NCBI GenBank assembly: GCA_907163345.1
Contig: CAJQUN010000399.1
Coordinates: 1-64,000 of the forward strand
DNA length: 64,000 nt
Direction of reading: 5' to 3'
Origin: Haberlea rhodopensis
Taxonomy: Eukaryota > Streptophyta > Magnoliopsida > Lamiales > Gesneriaceae
Within the stretch, counting starts at the first letter, position 1. Each line of letters starts with the position of its first letter. The notes beneath the pieces were generated by a model. It worked only from the letters and a program-made list of their open reading frames with translations. It made no database searches and had not been told where the DNA came from. Of this stretch, positions 9,618-23,105 are shown piece after piece. A program made the position numbers and the translations under genes.

Positions 9618-11115
9618 GGGCTTGTGTATAAAATGAAAGTTGTTCAAAATGTGTTAAAGTTTATGGGTATGTCAGCCAATCGCCCAAATGGCCGCCGTAC
9701 GTACGGATTTCTGGCGACCAAAACACCCAGTTAATCATTTTGAAACATCAGATTCTGGGCAAGATCGGTTGGGCATTTCAAAATGGTTTCTGAACAAAAG
9801 TTGTAGATCACGACGAGACGAACAACCCTTAAAATTTTCAGCCGCACGTGGCTGCCAGAGCTCTGCCACGCGGCGGCGCGTGTGATGCACCTGCCTCCCT
9901 GATGTCCATTTTTTCGATGACCGAACGTTGGTGGAATGATTTTAGGTATTTATGTAAAGTTTCGTAATTTTTTGACTTATGGTTGAATTTATCATGAATT
10001 GTTAAAGTTTTATTCAAAATTATCGGGGACAAATATTGTACAAAAATGATTTGAAGAAGATTCAACAACATATTTGGGTTGCTAATCATCATAAATTACC
10101 TATATTATGTTTATAAGAATTTATTTGACATCTGGGTTCAAAATCGAGCCAATCCAGTAAGACATCAAATAGTGAGGTTATGTGTACTACTGAATTCTTG
10201 TTATATAGCCCTTTTGGCATTTGGCCTGAAATTTACAATAACTTGTTATTCCTTATCTCACCTTTCATATATTGTCATCATATTGTACATTATCTCGTTC
10301 TATTGGTCTTCTTGATCTGCATGTTTAATTATCTTAAACGTTATCGATTACTAATCGATCCTTTGATTGAACGAATCCTTTGACTGAATGAATGGAGCCC
10401 CGGATATTTATCCACTGGACAACGAGGGTTCGGCACGAAAGTGAGTCCAATGAATAACAGATGATAGTCTGGGTATATAGTTCATCTGAACAACGCGCAT
10501 CTTTTCACGGTCCAGAATGGTTCACATTGGCTCGTAAATGAATGATTGTACAGATCCTATCTGAATATGTGGGGAAAAATGCTACACCGAACTGTCCGGT
10601 GGGAGCCACCTTTTTAGCCCACGATATTCACTCTAAAATCATATATCGTCACTGTTCATTATTGACAATTACTTGATTGCAAGATCTTTATTACATGACA
10701 TATCATATTGAGACATTACACTGTTTGATAATTTCAGATATTAAAGCTAATGTTATTCCATCACTAAGTCCCCAAAGACTTAACCTCTGTTTTCCTTGTT
10801 ATTTATTGTGAATTTCAGATACAGGAGTATCGGAGCCAGAACCGGAGGAAAATTAGAAAAAAATGGAATTGTTGGCTTATCAGGACTATTTTAGTGTTTT
10901 CTCTTTATTAAGTGTCGGACCGTTGTGAGGAGTTTGTACTGGGTTGTATTTTGTTATTATCTAGTTTGTAAAAACGCTTTCGCTACTAAAAATGAATGAT
11001 TGACTAAACGCTTCCGCTATTTTTGAAAAGGTTTAAAACTCTCGTATATAATATTCAGAGAGAATGTGGTACCAGATAAAGGGATAAAGTAATATATCCC
11101 GAGTCGGGTCCCACA
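9618..11115 (+). repeat. old LTR-like remnant hosting element A
   Basis: No coding region. It has chromovirus LTR-like character: GGAGCCCC and CCGGTGGGAGCCAC motifs in the middle (10390-10610), GTATCGGAGCCAGAACCGGAGG near 10830, a run resembling an LTR 3' region, and a possible end GTCGGGTCCCACA at 11115. No primer site follows, so it may be a solo or truncated LTR whose start lies left of the window and into which element A inserted. Inference from motif resemblance only. Confidence 0.4.
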
Positions 11116-13918
11116 ACTAAGAGACAACATAAACGGGTTTCAAAATATGGTTAGCACTACATTTAGCACTACATTACACTTATTAACTATTGCGATGTAT
11201 GTAAATTAGGGTTTACATATTTCGATTTTCTGTTGGCGATAAACTTAGTGATCCACATTATTTGTTTTTTGGAACTTAAATATTATGCCAGTGATATACT
11301 TGATTTCATGATAATGGTGCAGCAAACTATGGTTTTCTGGTGCATATATCTATGTTGTTTTGCAACAGGTGCACTTGAATACTGTATATTTGCTATTGAC
11401 CTGTTGATTGTGACAAAAAATATGTTTACAGTAAAGTATGCACTTAATGGTGTTCCGATATAAGTGCACCAGATGAACCTGGTACACTAATCTCACGTGC
11501 ATCCCTGGACTGATATGATGCAGTTATCATGCGTGCACCGCTTGACTCAGGTGGTACACTTGCACCACTTGATCTAGCAAACAACATATTTCGTGAACTA
11601 CTTGTCTCCGAAGCTCCAGCAACGCAACTCTATAATCAACAATATAAACCGTCAACAAACTCATATAGATCATCTTCCACAACAGAAACATATTTCTCGT
11701 ATCAATTTCATTGCCCAAATAACAATTAAGGTGCTCACATATAGAATACTTATAAAAAACTTCCTCATTAAACTATAACCACTTAGCAGATGCAGTAGTC
11801 GCTAAATCAATGAATGAGAAATTGAAATTTGACATTAAAAACCAGTGTTTCCTTTCCAAATTTTAACAAAATCATAATCACAATTAGATAAAGTAAAATG
11901 AAAGCAAGAAATACATAAAAACTACAGAGAATAATGAATCCAGAAGTCTAGAAGAAAATAAAATAAGATTGGAAAAAAGTTGTAGATGACTATAAGTTTC
12001 ACATTATTTACATAAATGATATAACATAACTAATTAAGGAATATGAAAAGGATTTTTAATAAGAGGCTGCACTTTTTTGAATAACATTTTGGAAAATTGG
12101 ATTTAGTTGGAAAGAAGAAATTGTTGTCTATTTAGTAAAATAAGATTTTGGAAAGTGCCACAACTATATATTTTTGTTAGACCAACTAAATAATAAAACT
12201 TTAAATTGAATATTTCAATTCTAATTATCAGAAGATAAATAGTACTTCAATAACCCAAATCGCAAAAGTACATATAATACAACTCAATCATCATTTGTTA
12301 ATTAAACATCATCATTTGTTAATTAAACTAAATTGTTATATTTATTCAAATCAACTTATATGATATTGCAACCATTTTGATTTAAATGCACACTTCTAAT
12401 TACTTAACAATAATTAATCTATTATAATTATTCTTTTGTAATTTATTGCTAAGATATATGCGATCAACTGATTGATAACATAATCATATCAATTTGTTAT
12501 GGTTAATTTTGTAAGAAATTAAATGAATATTTGGTACAATTAAAAGTAGCAAATTAAGTGGCATAATTAATAACTCAAAACTAGGTACATAAATTAATTT
12601 ATATTGCAGAGACTATCATCTAGATCTTAAGTATCGGTTTCTATATATACTTCATTAGTGTAATTTTGATAATTAAATAAAAAAATAAACAAGATTTAGT
12701 TTTCAAGTTTAGAAATTACGAAATATATTTTACTATATTTTTTAATATGCAAAATAAAAAATATATAGTAATATGACTTTTCTTTAAGATTCTATTTAAT
12801 TAATTTATTTTAAATTTTGGTTCGAATAATTCATTAACTGAAATGAAACTAAGCAAATTCTCGTTACATTTTTCATGACAATTCGAAAATTTTAATAAGG
12901 TCCTTGAAAAAGCTACAGTTTGAAATTTATATGTTATTTTTCACGTTCAAAGGCTGAAGCCAAGCAAGGAGGGTAAGTACCCTTTTCTCAATTATTATTT
13001 TATATTCCCTAAACTTGTATTTTCATCTTAAAATTTTATTCTATCCCCCAAAAATTATAGATTGTCTCATTAAAATTGTATTTTACAAACATCCTAAATC
13101 CTAAACCAGTCTCATGTCACTTCAATAATGTCACTTCGATGAAACAATTAAAATTAAAATGAAAAAAATATATTAAATTATAATTAATTTGACTATTTAG
13201 GTAACGTTAGTTTGAAGGATGAAATAATAATTTAAGGATTAAAAAGTATGAAATGATTGTAAAATAATGTGTGATCAGTAATATTATGTTTGGTTTGAGA
13301 ATAAGATGGTTGATAAAATTTATTGTTTCGTATAATATCTAAAATACCATCAGCATTATAATAATAATTTAATTTTATTATTTATTAATTTTTTATATTA
13401 TTATTATTATTATTATATAATAATAATAATTATTATTATATTCTTATTATATAATAATAATAATAATAATTATATTATTATTATTATATTATTAATAATA
13501 CACAATAATCATATACTAATAATTATTATAAAAATAATAATAATTCAAAATAAAAATAATAAAATAATATACATATATAAAATAATTATAATTATATTAA
13601 TATAATAATAATTTGAATAAAATAATAATAATACGTGATAATATTAAAATATTATAAAATAATAATAATAAATAATAAATATAACATAATACATAATATA
13701 TATATATTATAATATAATAATAATCATAATAGTATATAATAATAATATAATTCAAATATACAAAAAATGATTATTATATAGATAATTAATATTATGATAA
13801 TATAATATATATAATAATCATAATATTTTATAATATATATCCAAAATTAAAATATGAATTTACAATTATCACCTCAGAGTACAAAAAAAAAATACTGAAT
13901 ATATACGCCACACGTGCA

Positions 13919-13955
<37 letters not shown>

Positions 13956-14486
13956 GTCCTATATAATACTAATAACATAATATCTATATATATAAAATAA
14001 TAATAATCTTTATAATAATCTATATATAATACTAATAACATAAAATATATATATGTGTATATTATAATAAATATAATAATAATAATAGTATATATATAAT
14101 ATATAATAATTAAATTAATAATATTTATAATACCAGATATAGTATAAAAATAACATTAATAAAATATAGATAATACTAATAATAATAATATATAATAATA
14201 AAATTGTAAGAAATATACTATAATTTTTTGTGGGAATTTCAAAATTTGTAATAGTAAAAAAGGTGGAAAATAATATATATGTCATTTTATTGTAAATCGT
14301 GATTAGAATATGATAAATAAGATGGGATAGTTTTCTAAAACTCGATCCAAATATGTGAAGATTAATTTTCGTTAAAGGAATTGATATTTATAGGATGATT
14401 TTATTTTCGATAATTTTTACCTTGAAACAATTACATACTATTGGTAGGAACAAGTTGAGATGACAATCCCGAGGGCCAAACGCGAT
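11116..14486. other. intergenic, AT-rich; upstream of NTH1
   Basis: No supported gene. 11233-11600 is rich in GTGCA/TGGTGCA words but has no recognisable protein. 12290-12332 has a direct duplication of TCATCATTTGTTAATTAAAC. 13340-14220 is a TAA-type microsatellite tract (separate entry). The NTH1 promoter must lie near the right end; an in-frame TAA at 14487 bounds the coding start. Confidence 0.6.
13340..14220. repeat. TAA/ATT-rich imperfect microsatellite tract
   Basis: About 0.9 kb of imperfect TAA, ATT and TATA repeats, including a clean run of TAA units at 13918-13954. It has almost no G or C and lies 270 bp to 1.1 kb before the NTH1 start codon. It may act as a nucleosome-poor boundary, but no function can be read from the sequence. 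Confidence 0.85.
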
Positions 14487-14492
14487 TAAGCC

Positions 14493-17400
14493 ATGACCTT
14501 ATTGGCTACGTCACACGGTCTCAACAAGATGTCTTTCACTCTCCTCAGAAGTTTTACTTCGCAGCAACTAATCTTCTCCTCCTCCTTCGCCAAAATGGTT
14601 ACTAAAAGGGCAACCCCTCCATCTGTTCAGCCTAAAGACTCAGGTCAGAATTTTCCAATCTTCTTTACAATACGACATTTGTTTTGTTATTTGTCCTTTT
14701 ACTTTATAAGGGTTCAAGAAATTTGAGTTTTGATGATTCTTTCAGGCGCTGATGTTTTAAATGAGGGCTCTGAGAAAAAAGTTCGTGTCTTTGTTAGAAA
14801 AAAGAGAGCCATGAAAACCCTTCAGACCAAAGAGGAAGTGGTTAAGCCAAAAATTAATGATGAAAAGGTGACGGTAATATTTTCTAATAATTAAGAGAAT
14901 AGTTTTCAACATGTTCTCTCTGTTTACATTATTTTTATTTATTTGTTAGTTGAGCAAGTTTGTGTTATTTGATAACTGGGTATTATTCTGTATTCGTGTG
15001 TGTTGTTGTCTGTTAGTTTTTGGTTGTTAAACATCTCTGTGATGGGAGCCTTCATAATGTATGGTTGAGGCCAATTCATTTTCTGGATTCTGTAGCAGAG
15101 GCCAAAGGAAGAGAATACAGTAGTGCCAAGGGGAAGAAGCGGTAAAGGAGTGGAGATGGAAAGTGGAATTCAGAAAACATTCAAGAAAAACAATTTTTGT
15201 TTTTAGCCAAGACATTCAATTACGAACCAAACTAACAAACTGGTCTCAAACCATTTAATAAGCTCAATGGTGAAAATTAGTTGCTTAAATGATAACAAAT
15301 CTGCAATAAAATAACGATGATAGTTATTACTTCTGAATGGTTATCGTTTGTAAATTGGATAGTCCTTTGTCAGTTGAAAGTTTTATGGGGTAGTGTTACG
15401 CTTCCTCTTGATTGTGTCATCAAAATTTTCTCAAGTGAAATGTGTCATGTAATCAGCAGTGACCTTCCATGATGGCTACCGGTGTTATATGAGTTGTTGT
15501 TACTAAATTTAGCTTTTAGATGAAGGCTCTATGCACCTTGGCATTGCCTTCATCATTTAACTACTGTGGTCGATATCTCATTTCTCAATTTAAATTATAA
15601 TCTGGCATAAGTGAATTTGTGGCGCACTAGTTTAAGTTGCAAAAAATGACCAAGTATGTAGTTACTGTTTTCATGTGTAAAGAGTCAGACTACTGTAGTT
15701 TTCCTTTGTAGAATTTGAAAATATTATCACTTATATGATAAATAAAAATTAGCATTGTTAAATTGCAGTCATTAAAGATTCTATTTGGTTCCCTTCTGAA
15801 GTGTTGTTGAATTACTGTTACCTTCTTGCGCTTATCACTCTTTAATGTTTTCTGCTTCGTGTAAATCAATCCAAATAGGCATGTTATATGTCTTTTGGAG
15901 TCTGCATGCTGAATGTCACTTAATATTTATATTTAGCCATATGTTATCCACTCATTGACATCAGCATCGCCTTAGAATTACTCTTACTTCGAATATGATT
16001 TTAACACTTGATGCAGCCTTGCAGCCTACCTGAAATTGAAGATTTTGCATATGGACAGGCTAGCAGTTACCCCTTCTTGAGTATGTATCTGGTGTGAATT
16101 TGTTATATCTTCTATATTCACCACAAATGGTTGCATGTATTTATTTTAAAGATTGTCTATCATGTTTAAATTTGTGACATTTCAGTGTCACAGAGCAACT
16201 GGTGTTAAATTTTTTGCCTCATTAGTGACTTGGTCCCATTGGTTTTAGCTTTAAATCAAACCTATTGTCAAAATTTTAATTAAGTTTGTGCAAAAGTTTT
16301 TTAGAATGGGCTATTTTTTTAGTCACTGAGGCGAGTTCTTACAAATTACTGTTTGATTGAAAGATTGCTTAAAATTTTAATGTACAAGGCTATAATTTAA
16401 GGTGTATAAAAAATTGAAAGTGTTTAACCTACTTAGAAAGATAGTTTACCAAATAGACCTCTTTGGTTTTGTGTGTTCATTTATTGAGATGGAGAGTTAC
16501 CCCCCATTAACCCCATTTCGTGGTTGATAATAATCTAGCTTTAATAAGCATTGTTCCTTCACAGCACATTCACCGGCCAACTGGATTAATGTTCTTGAAG
16601 GAATTCGCAAAATGAGGTCTTCTGAAGATGCACCAGTAGACTCAATGGGGTGTGAAAAGGCCGGCAGTTCCCTTCCTCCTGGGGTAGTTTTCTTATGAGG
16701 AGTTTCAGATCGTATGCTATTATAAAATTTTAATGGTGTGGAGCCAAGGGTTTTGATATTCTTTTCTGCTGACAAATGTATATGGACTTTTGCATTATTT
16801 TACCACTATAATGTGTTTGGAAGCTGAAATGAATACTGTCCACCATCTAAGTTATCATAACTTACCGCTGACGTCTCAATCTACTGTTTATTCGACTCCA
16901 AAGTTTTTGTTCTCGCCTATTTTGAAGCTCTAAAGCATCACTTTATCAATCATTGGCTTAATTTGGTATTTGCAGCCTAACTTGCTGTCGCATGCCTTTG
17001 TCGTATACTGATCTGTGATTTTTTTATAATACTATATGAGTTATATGATCACGGTTTATTAGCTCACATAGTATGCTTTGTTATCTAAGGTTGGACATCA
17101 GAATAATATCCTTCGTCTCTCGAAGCCTTGCCATTGAGCGATGCATGGATACTTTCTTTTCTTCTTTAGTTTTTGGTTGATGGATGGAGCTTGTGTTTAA
17201 AGAGTGGCATGAAATTTGTCTCAATATCCTTATTATGGTTTGTCAGGAACGAAGATTTGCGGTTCTGGTATCTTCACTCTTGTCAAGTCAAACAAAGGAT
17301 CATGTTACTCATGGCAAGTTCTTATTTATTAAGTATCAGTGTCTTAAAGCAATCACCTTTTAGATCTTTAGTCTTATTTAATAGACAGTCGTGATATGAT

Positions 17401-19830
17401 GGGGCTGGTAGGTTGTGGATGCGTTGTAATTTAGATTGCATACAACTTGCTTTTTTCCAGATCTGTGTTGTTTGCCTGTCATAGACAATGCGTCTTCTTT
17501 TCAGAAGTTTCGTTACTAATGGCCATCCATAACAAATCTTCTAATTTCGTGAGGAAGAAAGATGTAGTTGCTTTCATTCTTCAAGTTATTGAAGGATGGC
17601 AATGAAGCTACATCAACAAATTTGACATCATTGGTGAATTTAACCAACATTCGTTGTGTAATGTACTAAGAACCAGAATTCAAATGATAAGATTAGAGCT
17701 AGATGTTTTGCATCATTTCGGCATCTAGAACATCAATTGATAGTATCACATGTGAGGAAGTGTTTGAAGAAACAAACTAGTAGGCTTAATAAGAGAGAAG
17801 GGAAGGCTTAGTGCTAGCTATTAAGCATAGTTAAATGATTTGGAGATAGCGGCTATTTTAACTTCAATTAAATCACAATTAAAAAGAAAGATTCATATAG
17901 GAATCTCTAACTAATTTGAGACTTAGTTTTGCTTGATGCATATGCTTGAGATATTCTACCTCGGCTCATGTTTCTAATTTTATCTAGCTCTTTGTATTGT
18001 AGGAGCTATACAACGGCTTCTTCAAAATGATTTGCTCACAGCAGAAGCCATGGACAAAGCTGACGAAGGTGCAATCAAGGACATAATTTACCCTGTATGC
18101 CTCTTTTTCAGTGATAGATTGTTGTACAAAGAAACTGTTAATATATCAGCGAACAAAAACCATTTTACCTTATGTGCCTCGTGTTACCTACTTACTTCAC
18201 TTTGATTAAGCAGGTGGGATTTTACACAAGAAAAGCAAACAACTTGAAAAAAGTAGCAAACATTTGTCTCTCAAAGTACGATGGAGATATTCCAAGTACA
18301 TTAGAGGAGTTGCTCTTGCTTCCGGGGATTGGCCCGAAAATGGCTCACCTGGTACGAGTAGGGGTCAATCATATTACTTAAAATGCTTATTCTCTTTATT
18401 AAATATGTTTTTATGGTTTGCTCTTCTAGATCATGAATGTAGGATGGAATAACGTTCAAGGCATATGTGTAGACACTCATGTGCACAGGATTTGTAATCG
18501 ACTTGGATGGGTTTCACGTCCTGGCACCAAGCAGGTATATTTCATTTTCGAATGTAGTCCACTGAATCACTTTTAAATAATCTTTTTCACATGGCGAATT
18601 TCAACTCTCAAGTTTGTTATGAATTTTTGTGCTCATTTTCCTATGCACCACTATTTATTATACTTGAATAGTGGGAGTTCTGTCAAGTGGCCATAAACCA
18701 TTTAGTATATGATGCACGACGACCTTCGAGACCACCATGGCATTGTTATGAAAGTTATTACCAGGAGTATTTGAGGTTCTTTGCCACCAAGTATTGTTGA
18801 GACATTGGTCATTTTGGGAGATTTTGATATTAACAAATGGGTTTTAAGTCTGACGCTCTATCTGTAGTTGAAAATGTTGAAAAAATCCCAGCTAGTGCTC
18901 TTGTAGCATTTTTGTACCATGATATGCACAAGGAACTAGAGGCAGCTGAATTTGGGTCTCTCATATTTGCACCATGTATCCAATACGGCTTGCACATATC
19001 CTTGCTAACATGATAGTGTATGATCCTAATTTCCATAGAGACTTGCTTTCAGTCCCTAGATGTTTAAGTTCTGTTATCAGACATGATGTAACTGCACATG
19101 CTTCGTTAATGGGTCATGTTGTAAAAAAGTACAAGATATATACCTACATAAAGGTATCGACAAATGCAGCCATGTAGAGGAAGAATGATATTGATTCGCT
19201 AATAAATTATTGTTTCTTTGTTTTCCTTAGAGAACCTCAACACCAGAAGAGACTAGAGTGTCATTGCAACTGTGGCTTCCCAAGGAGGAATGGGTCCCCA
19301 TAAATCCTCTTCTGGTATGTTGACATTAATCTTTAGATAGGTGCACGACTGAATTGCATACTGATATTATTTTTTGGCTTTTTGTCAAGATATCAATATT
19401 GCCAAGATATCAATATTTGTGAACTCGTATAAAGTTTCATAAATCGTTTGGAGGCGGGTCATTATGAGAAATCGTGCTTTTATTTTCTGAAAAAGTTGTC
19501 TTTTTTCGTGCAAAACGTGATGGAGAGGTTCAAATCTTTTAGTTGGTTTTATAACCATTCATAACCTGAAATAGGCAAGATCTAACCAGTTATTTCTTGT
19601 TTGGGCAAATGAATATCTCTCATCAAGATCACACTTTTGAACCACTTTTACCAATTTCTGTTGAATGTTTTAAACTATTTGGAAAACAGGTTGGTTTTGG
19701 TCAGACCATATGTACACCTCTTAGACCTCGTTGTGGCATGTGCAGCATAAGCAGTTTTTGTCCATCAGCATTCCAAGAGACCGGTCCTTCATCAACACCT
19801 AAGAAGTCTCGACTGAGCAAGCGCTCATAG
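14493..19830 (+). CDS. NTH1: endonuclease III homologue, DNA glycosylase/AP lyase (10 exons)
   Basis: Bifunctional DNA glycosylase/AP lyase of base-excision repair that removes oxidised pyrimidines. Exons by splice motifs and frame: 14493-14643, 14746-14867 (or 14873), 16017-16080, 16565-16683, 17247-17313, 18003-18094, 18214-18351, 18430-18534, 19231-19314, 19690-19830. The product is about 360 aa. The first 36 residues are rich in Ser/Thr/Phe and lack acidic residues, like an organellar transit peptide; an alternative ATG is at 14529. The helix-hairpin-helix LPGIGPKMAHL (about 241-251) holds the catalytic Lys (about 247). CVDTHVHRICNRLGW holds the catalytic Asp (about 266). The C-terminus has the [4Fe-4S] loop CX6CX2CX5C (about 322-338). 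Intron 5 starts with GC, not GT. All exons join in frame with no stops, so the gene looks intact. In Arabidopsis NTH proteins act in plastid nucleoids; plastid targeting here is inference. Confidence 0.93.
17314..18002 (+). other. GC-AG intron 5 of NTH1
   Basis: The exon ending ACTCATG is followed by GCAAGT, and the next exon begins after TTGTAG. Joining at these points keeps the frame, and the next codons continue the glycosylase core. GCAAGT is the typical strong context of the rare GC donor class. No GT nearby would preserve both frame and conserved residues. Confidence 0.8.
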
Positions 19831-20733
19831 AGGACTTGCTCACGAGGATTCGCTTTCTTTTAAATTCCTCTCTTGTTTTGGCTTTGGCGGAGTGCCAAAA
19901 AAATCTGATTTTTTATTCGTGGGACTTCAAATCATTGTTTCCTCTACTCGAAGGCACACTTGTATAATTTGCGGGTGTGTGATGTGAAGATTTTACTTCC
20001 TAAAATAATGAGAGAAGTTCCACTACATCTTGGGATATCTACATGTAAAGGGAAAAAAAAAAGGAAGTATAAGAGATGTTAATGAAAATGTTGTAGCTTT
20101 AACTAGTATGACCTGATCTTTGAGGCGCTTTTACTTGTTAGCTTAAAAGCTCCGAAGGTCGAGGGCTTTGGTAACAATAGGCTTAATGTAGATATTCTAT
20201 TTCTCGACGGTTGTGCAAGAGTTACCATCTCGTGTGCTACGATCTTTAATTTGGATTAATCATTTTCGTAAAATAATAAGATGCGAACTAATTGCTAAAT
20301 ATAGCTAACTCATGAGACCCATGGCATGGGCTGAGTGGTTGAATACTTGATATTTGGTAATGGTAACATTAAAGGACCACTGAATATTCAGAGACAAGCT
20401 CACAAAAATACCCTTATAGAAAGTGGTTTATATGATTCCCAAATCTCTCAGAAAATATGCAATTTCAATGATATTTTTCAAAAAAATTAAATTAACATGA
20501 CTAATAAACAGGATATAATGAAAAAAAGTTATTATTTTTATGAGTTTAATTTCATCTAATTTAAATTTATTGTAGGTAAACTAAAGTCTTGATAAGAATT
20601 GATGTTTTCGTTAAATTTATTAATTCTTTAAGCATTTTAAGAATCTTTATATTGTGATAATTGTTTTTAAACAAAATTTCAATCAAATTAAGTGATTTTT
20701 TGTCAAGCAAAGTTTTGTTTTTTTAGGTATATT
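19831..20733. other. 3' flank of NTH1, no gene seen
   Basis: The 3' untranslated region of NTH1 presumably lies in the first few hundred bases; no unambiguous polyadenylation motif stands out. The rest is AT-rich and carries no recognisable coding or repeat structure. Confidence 0.5.
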
Positions 20734-21045
20734 TGTAATGCCCCAAAATTAAGAATAAGAATTTAATGAACTCTCGTACGGTCGTACCATTTCTATTTGT
20801 TGGGCATGTCTATTAAAATAAGTATATTAATACAAGTGAAAGGGATAAATAGATGTTCTCAAAAAAAAAAAAAAGATAATTAGAATTTAGTATAAAGGCC
20901 CCTTAAAATTCCAAGGGGACGGGACAAAATCAAGAATTGAAAAATTCTGCCTCCTTTGGAGAAAAAAGTATTTTGAGGTTTTTACTAATGATTTTTTTTT
21001 TGGTAAAAAGAAACAAACACAAACACACGCATATATGTGTGCGTG

Positions 21046-21050
<5 letters not shown>
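20734..21050 (+). repeat. probable truncated LTR start
   Basis: Begins TGTAATGCCCCAAAATTAAG, which resembles chromovirus LTR starts. It continues to a TATA-like AGTATAAAGGCCCC about 160 bp later and a purine-rich leader, then runs into a TA microsatellite. No partner LTR or duplication is visible. Confidence 0.4.

Positions 21051-21119
<69 letters not shown>
21051..21119. repeat. (TA)n microsatellite
   Basis: About 34 uninterrupted TA units, preceded by a short CA/TG tract (ACACACGCATATATGTGTGCGTGTG) that is itself nearly self-complementary. A run this long is likely length-polymorphic and can extrude as a cruciform. Confidence 0.97.
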
Positions 21120-21122
<3 letters not shown>

Positions 21123-21170
21123 TGGTATTAATGAATGTTGTCCAAATTAATCAAAGTGTGCCATATAAGT

Positions 21171-21547
21171 AGGAGTGTAAATGAACCTAGTCAAGTCAAC
21201 TATGAAGAAATTTTTAAAGCTCAAATTAGATATATTTGAACTCGAGCTAGATTAAAAATTCAAATTTAAATTTCTTTGGCTCAAATTCAGGTCGAATTAA
21301 AGTTTGATTTTGGCTAGAAAGATTCGAACATGTTCGCGTGTTATCCGAACTATTATTCGGAAATAAATACTCAAAAAATTTGAAATATCTATTTAATCTG
21401 AAATTATATTATATTATTAAAATATAAAGCTCGCGAGCGGCTCACAAACTATTGAACAAAATAATTTGACCTCAAGCACGGCTCGAATTCGATAATCTCG
21501 GTTTGCAATCAAAGTTTTTCAACTTGGCTTGATTCATTTGCACCCCT
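21171..21547. mobile_element. MITE-like element with terminal inverted repeats
   Basis: The left end AGGAGTGTAAATGAACC matches the reverse complement of the right end ATTCATTTGCACCCCT at most positions. The 377-bp interior is rich in GCTCGAG/CTCGAG-type words, a composition known from widespread plant hAT-like MITEs. No perfect 8-bp duplication is visible beside the ends, so the copy is old. Confidence 0.5.
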
Positions 21548-21907
21548 AATCGACTTGTGTAGTTGACCACTGTTTCTTCCACCGGATCTGATCCAACAAC
21601 ATTGGAACTGTTTTATTTATGCAATTTAAAAATTATTTAACATTTTTATTATTATCTTTTAATCTTTAAAATAGCAAAAATGGGCCAAGTTATATGATTT
21701 ACAATTTAATTGTGCACATAATTATCAGGGAATCTCTTATGATCTTTGGATAACTTTTACCACTCCCCGTACTCAATTAAATTGGCAAACAAGAATTGTT
21801 AGGTTCAATTGGCTACTTATATCCGTAATACTGATCAATATTATATGCGTTTAAATTACCTTTTTACATGTACTAATTTTTTTAATATTAAGTAACTTGT
21901 GTGAAAA

Positions 21908-23105
21908 TTTTTGTTGGGTTCAGAGAACCCACTGATCCTAATTGATATTAACAAAAACTATTTATTTTATTACTAATGAGTTTATCAAGTGTCTAAAAAA
22001 ATATTAGTAGAGGTAAAGGATGTCAAATCCAGTGGATGCATACTAGCGCAAAGATCTGCAGCACAGATCAAACATTTTAGGTCAGTTAACCTGAGTCCAG
22101 CTGAGTAGTAGAACCAATCAACTTCAGGACAATAGAGTGGCCTACAAAGAATAAAAAATATCACATTACTCGATTAACCAGTGGAACTGAATCTAACCTA
22201 CATCGCTTAATAGAAGTAATCAGTTGAGAACTCAACCGATACATATGAAGAACAGCTGAGTAATTCATATAATTGAAGAACCAGAGTCAAACTTAGTGAT
22301 CACCAGCATGGTACCAGTTGAGTTATCTCCAAATGGATCTTATATCAATAGCCTTACCAACAAGGTTAGAGAACATCTGAGTTTGCAGAAAGCCAATAAC
22401 TCAAACCGTTGGAAAGACAGAAGAAAGTACAGATGAAAAAAAAATATGGCATGTACTTGTTAACGTACATATTTATGGATATAACAGACATCTCTATGTC
22501 AAAGACTTTATATACACTTGAAGATTAAAAGAGAGATACGATCTCACCTCTTACAACTCATCAAAAGACTAATTCCAAGAGATCGATCCCTGAGGAACTT
22601 ATACAGAAGATCATCTTAGTAAAGAACATCCACGTGTCTATATGCACCATCATTGTTCACAATATCATATCATGTATAGGATCGGTTGTGCGATACATAC
22701 ACTCTAGTCAAATACACGATGAGATTGAATGTAATGAGTAATTCTTATGACTGTCAGATGTTGTCTACACAGATTAAGAGTTTAGTGAGTTAATGTGGAG
22801 CAATGTAATAGCTAGGAGTTTCAGTTGAGTGAGTTTATACAACTGAAATGGGTTTGTGCAGTGCATCATTCTATTCAGTATAAGAATGGAAGACGTAGAA
22901 GGATTACACCACTATCGAATTTCCAAAAACATTCTGTATACATTTACTTTATTTGGCTGTTTATTTCAATTGTTTTTACTCTAATATTGTACTTTTAATC
23001 AGTTACATGTTAGTTTGAGTTTGGTCTTAAACCAAATCTCATCTTATCTCTTGTTGCAAACATTTTAAAGACCATAGTTATAACATCTTATTTGTCTGGA
23101 CTAAG
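21908..23105. repeat. degraded repeat, possibly a copia LTR fragment
   Basis: Non-coding stretch beginning TGTTGGGTTCAGAGAACCC with many CAGTTGAG/AACTGAGT words and a late GAATGGAAGACGTAGAAGGATT segment. The texture is like Ty1/copia LTR remnants, but no duplication, primer site or coding domain was found. Low certainty. Confidence 0.3.

Noticed and set aside
15092..15143. Possible extra NTH1 exon (AG-bounded, GT-ended, Lys-rich)
   Set aside because: Length is not compatible with the frames on both sides, and alternative borders introduce stops; joining exon 2 directly to 16017 keeps the frame.
20300..20420. SINE-like box (GGCTGAGTGGTTGAATAC)
   Set aside because: Only a weak resemblance to an RNA polymerase III A box; no B box at the expected distance, no tail and no duplication.
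20937..21131. Open frame ending in a Tyr-Ile run
   Set aside because: Translation of the TA microsatellite.
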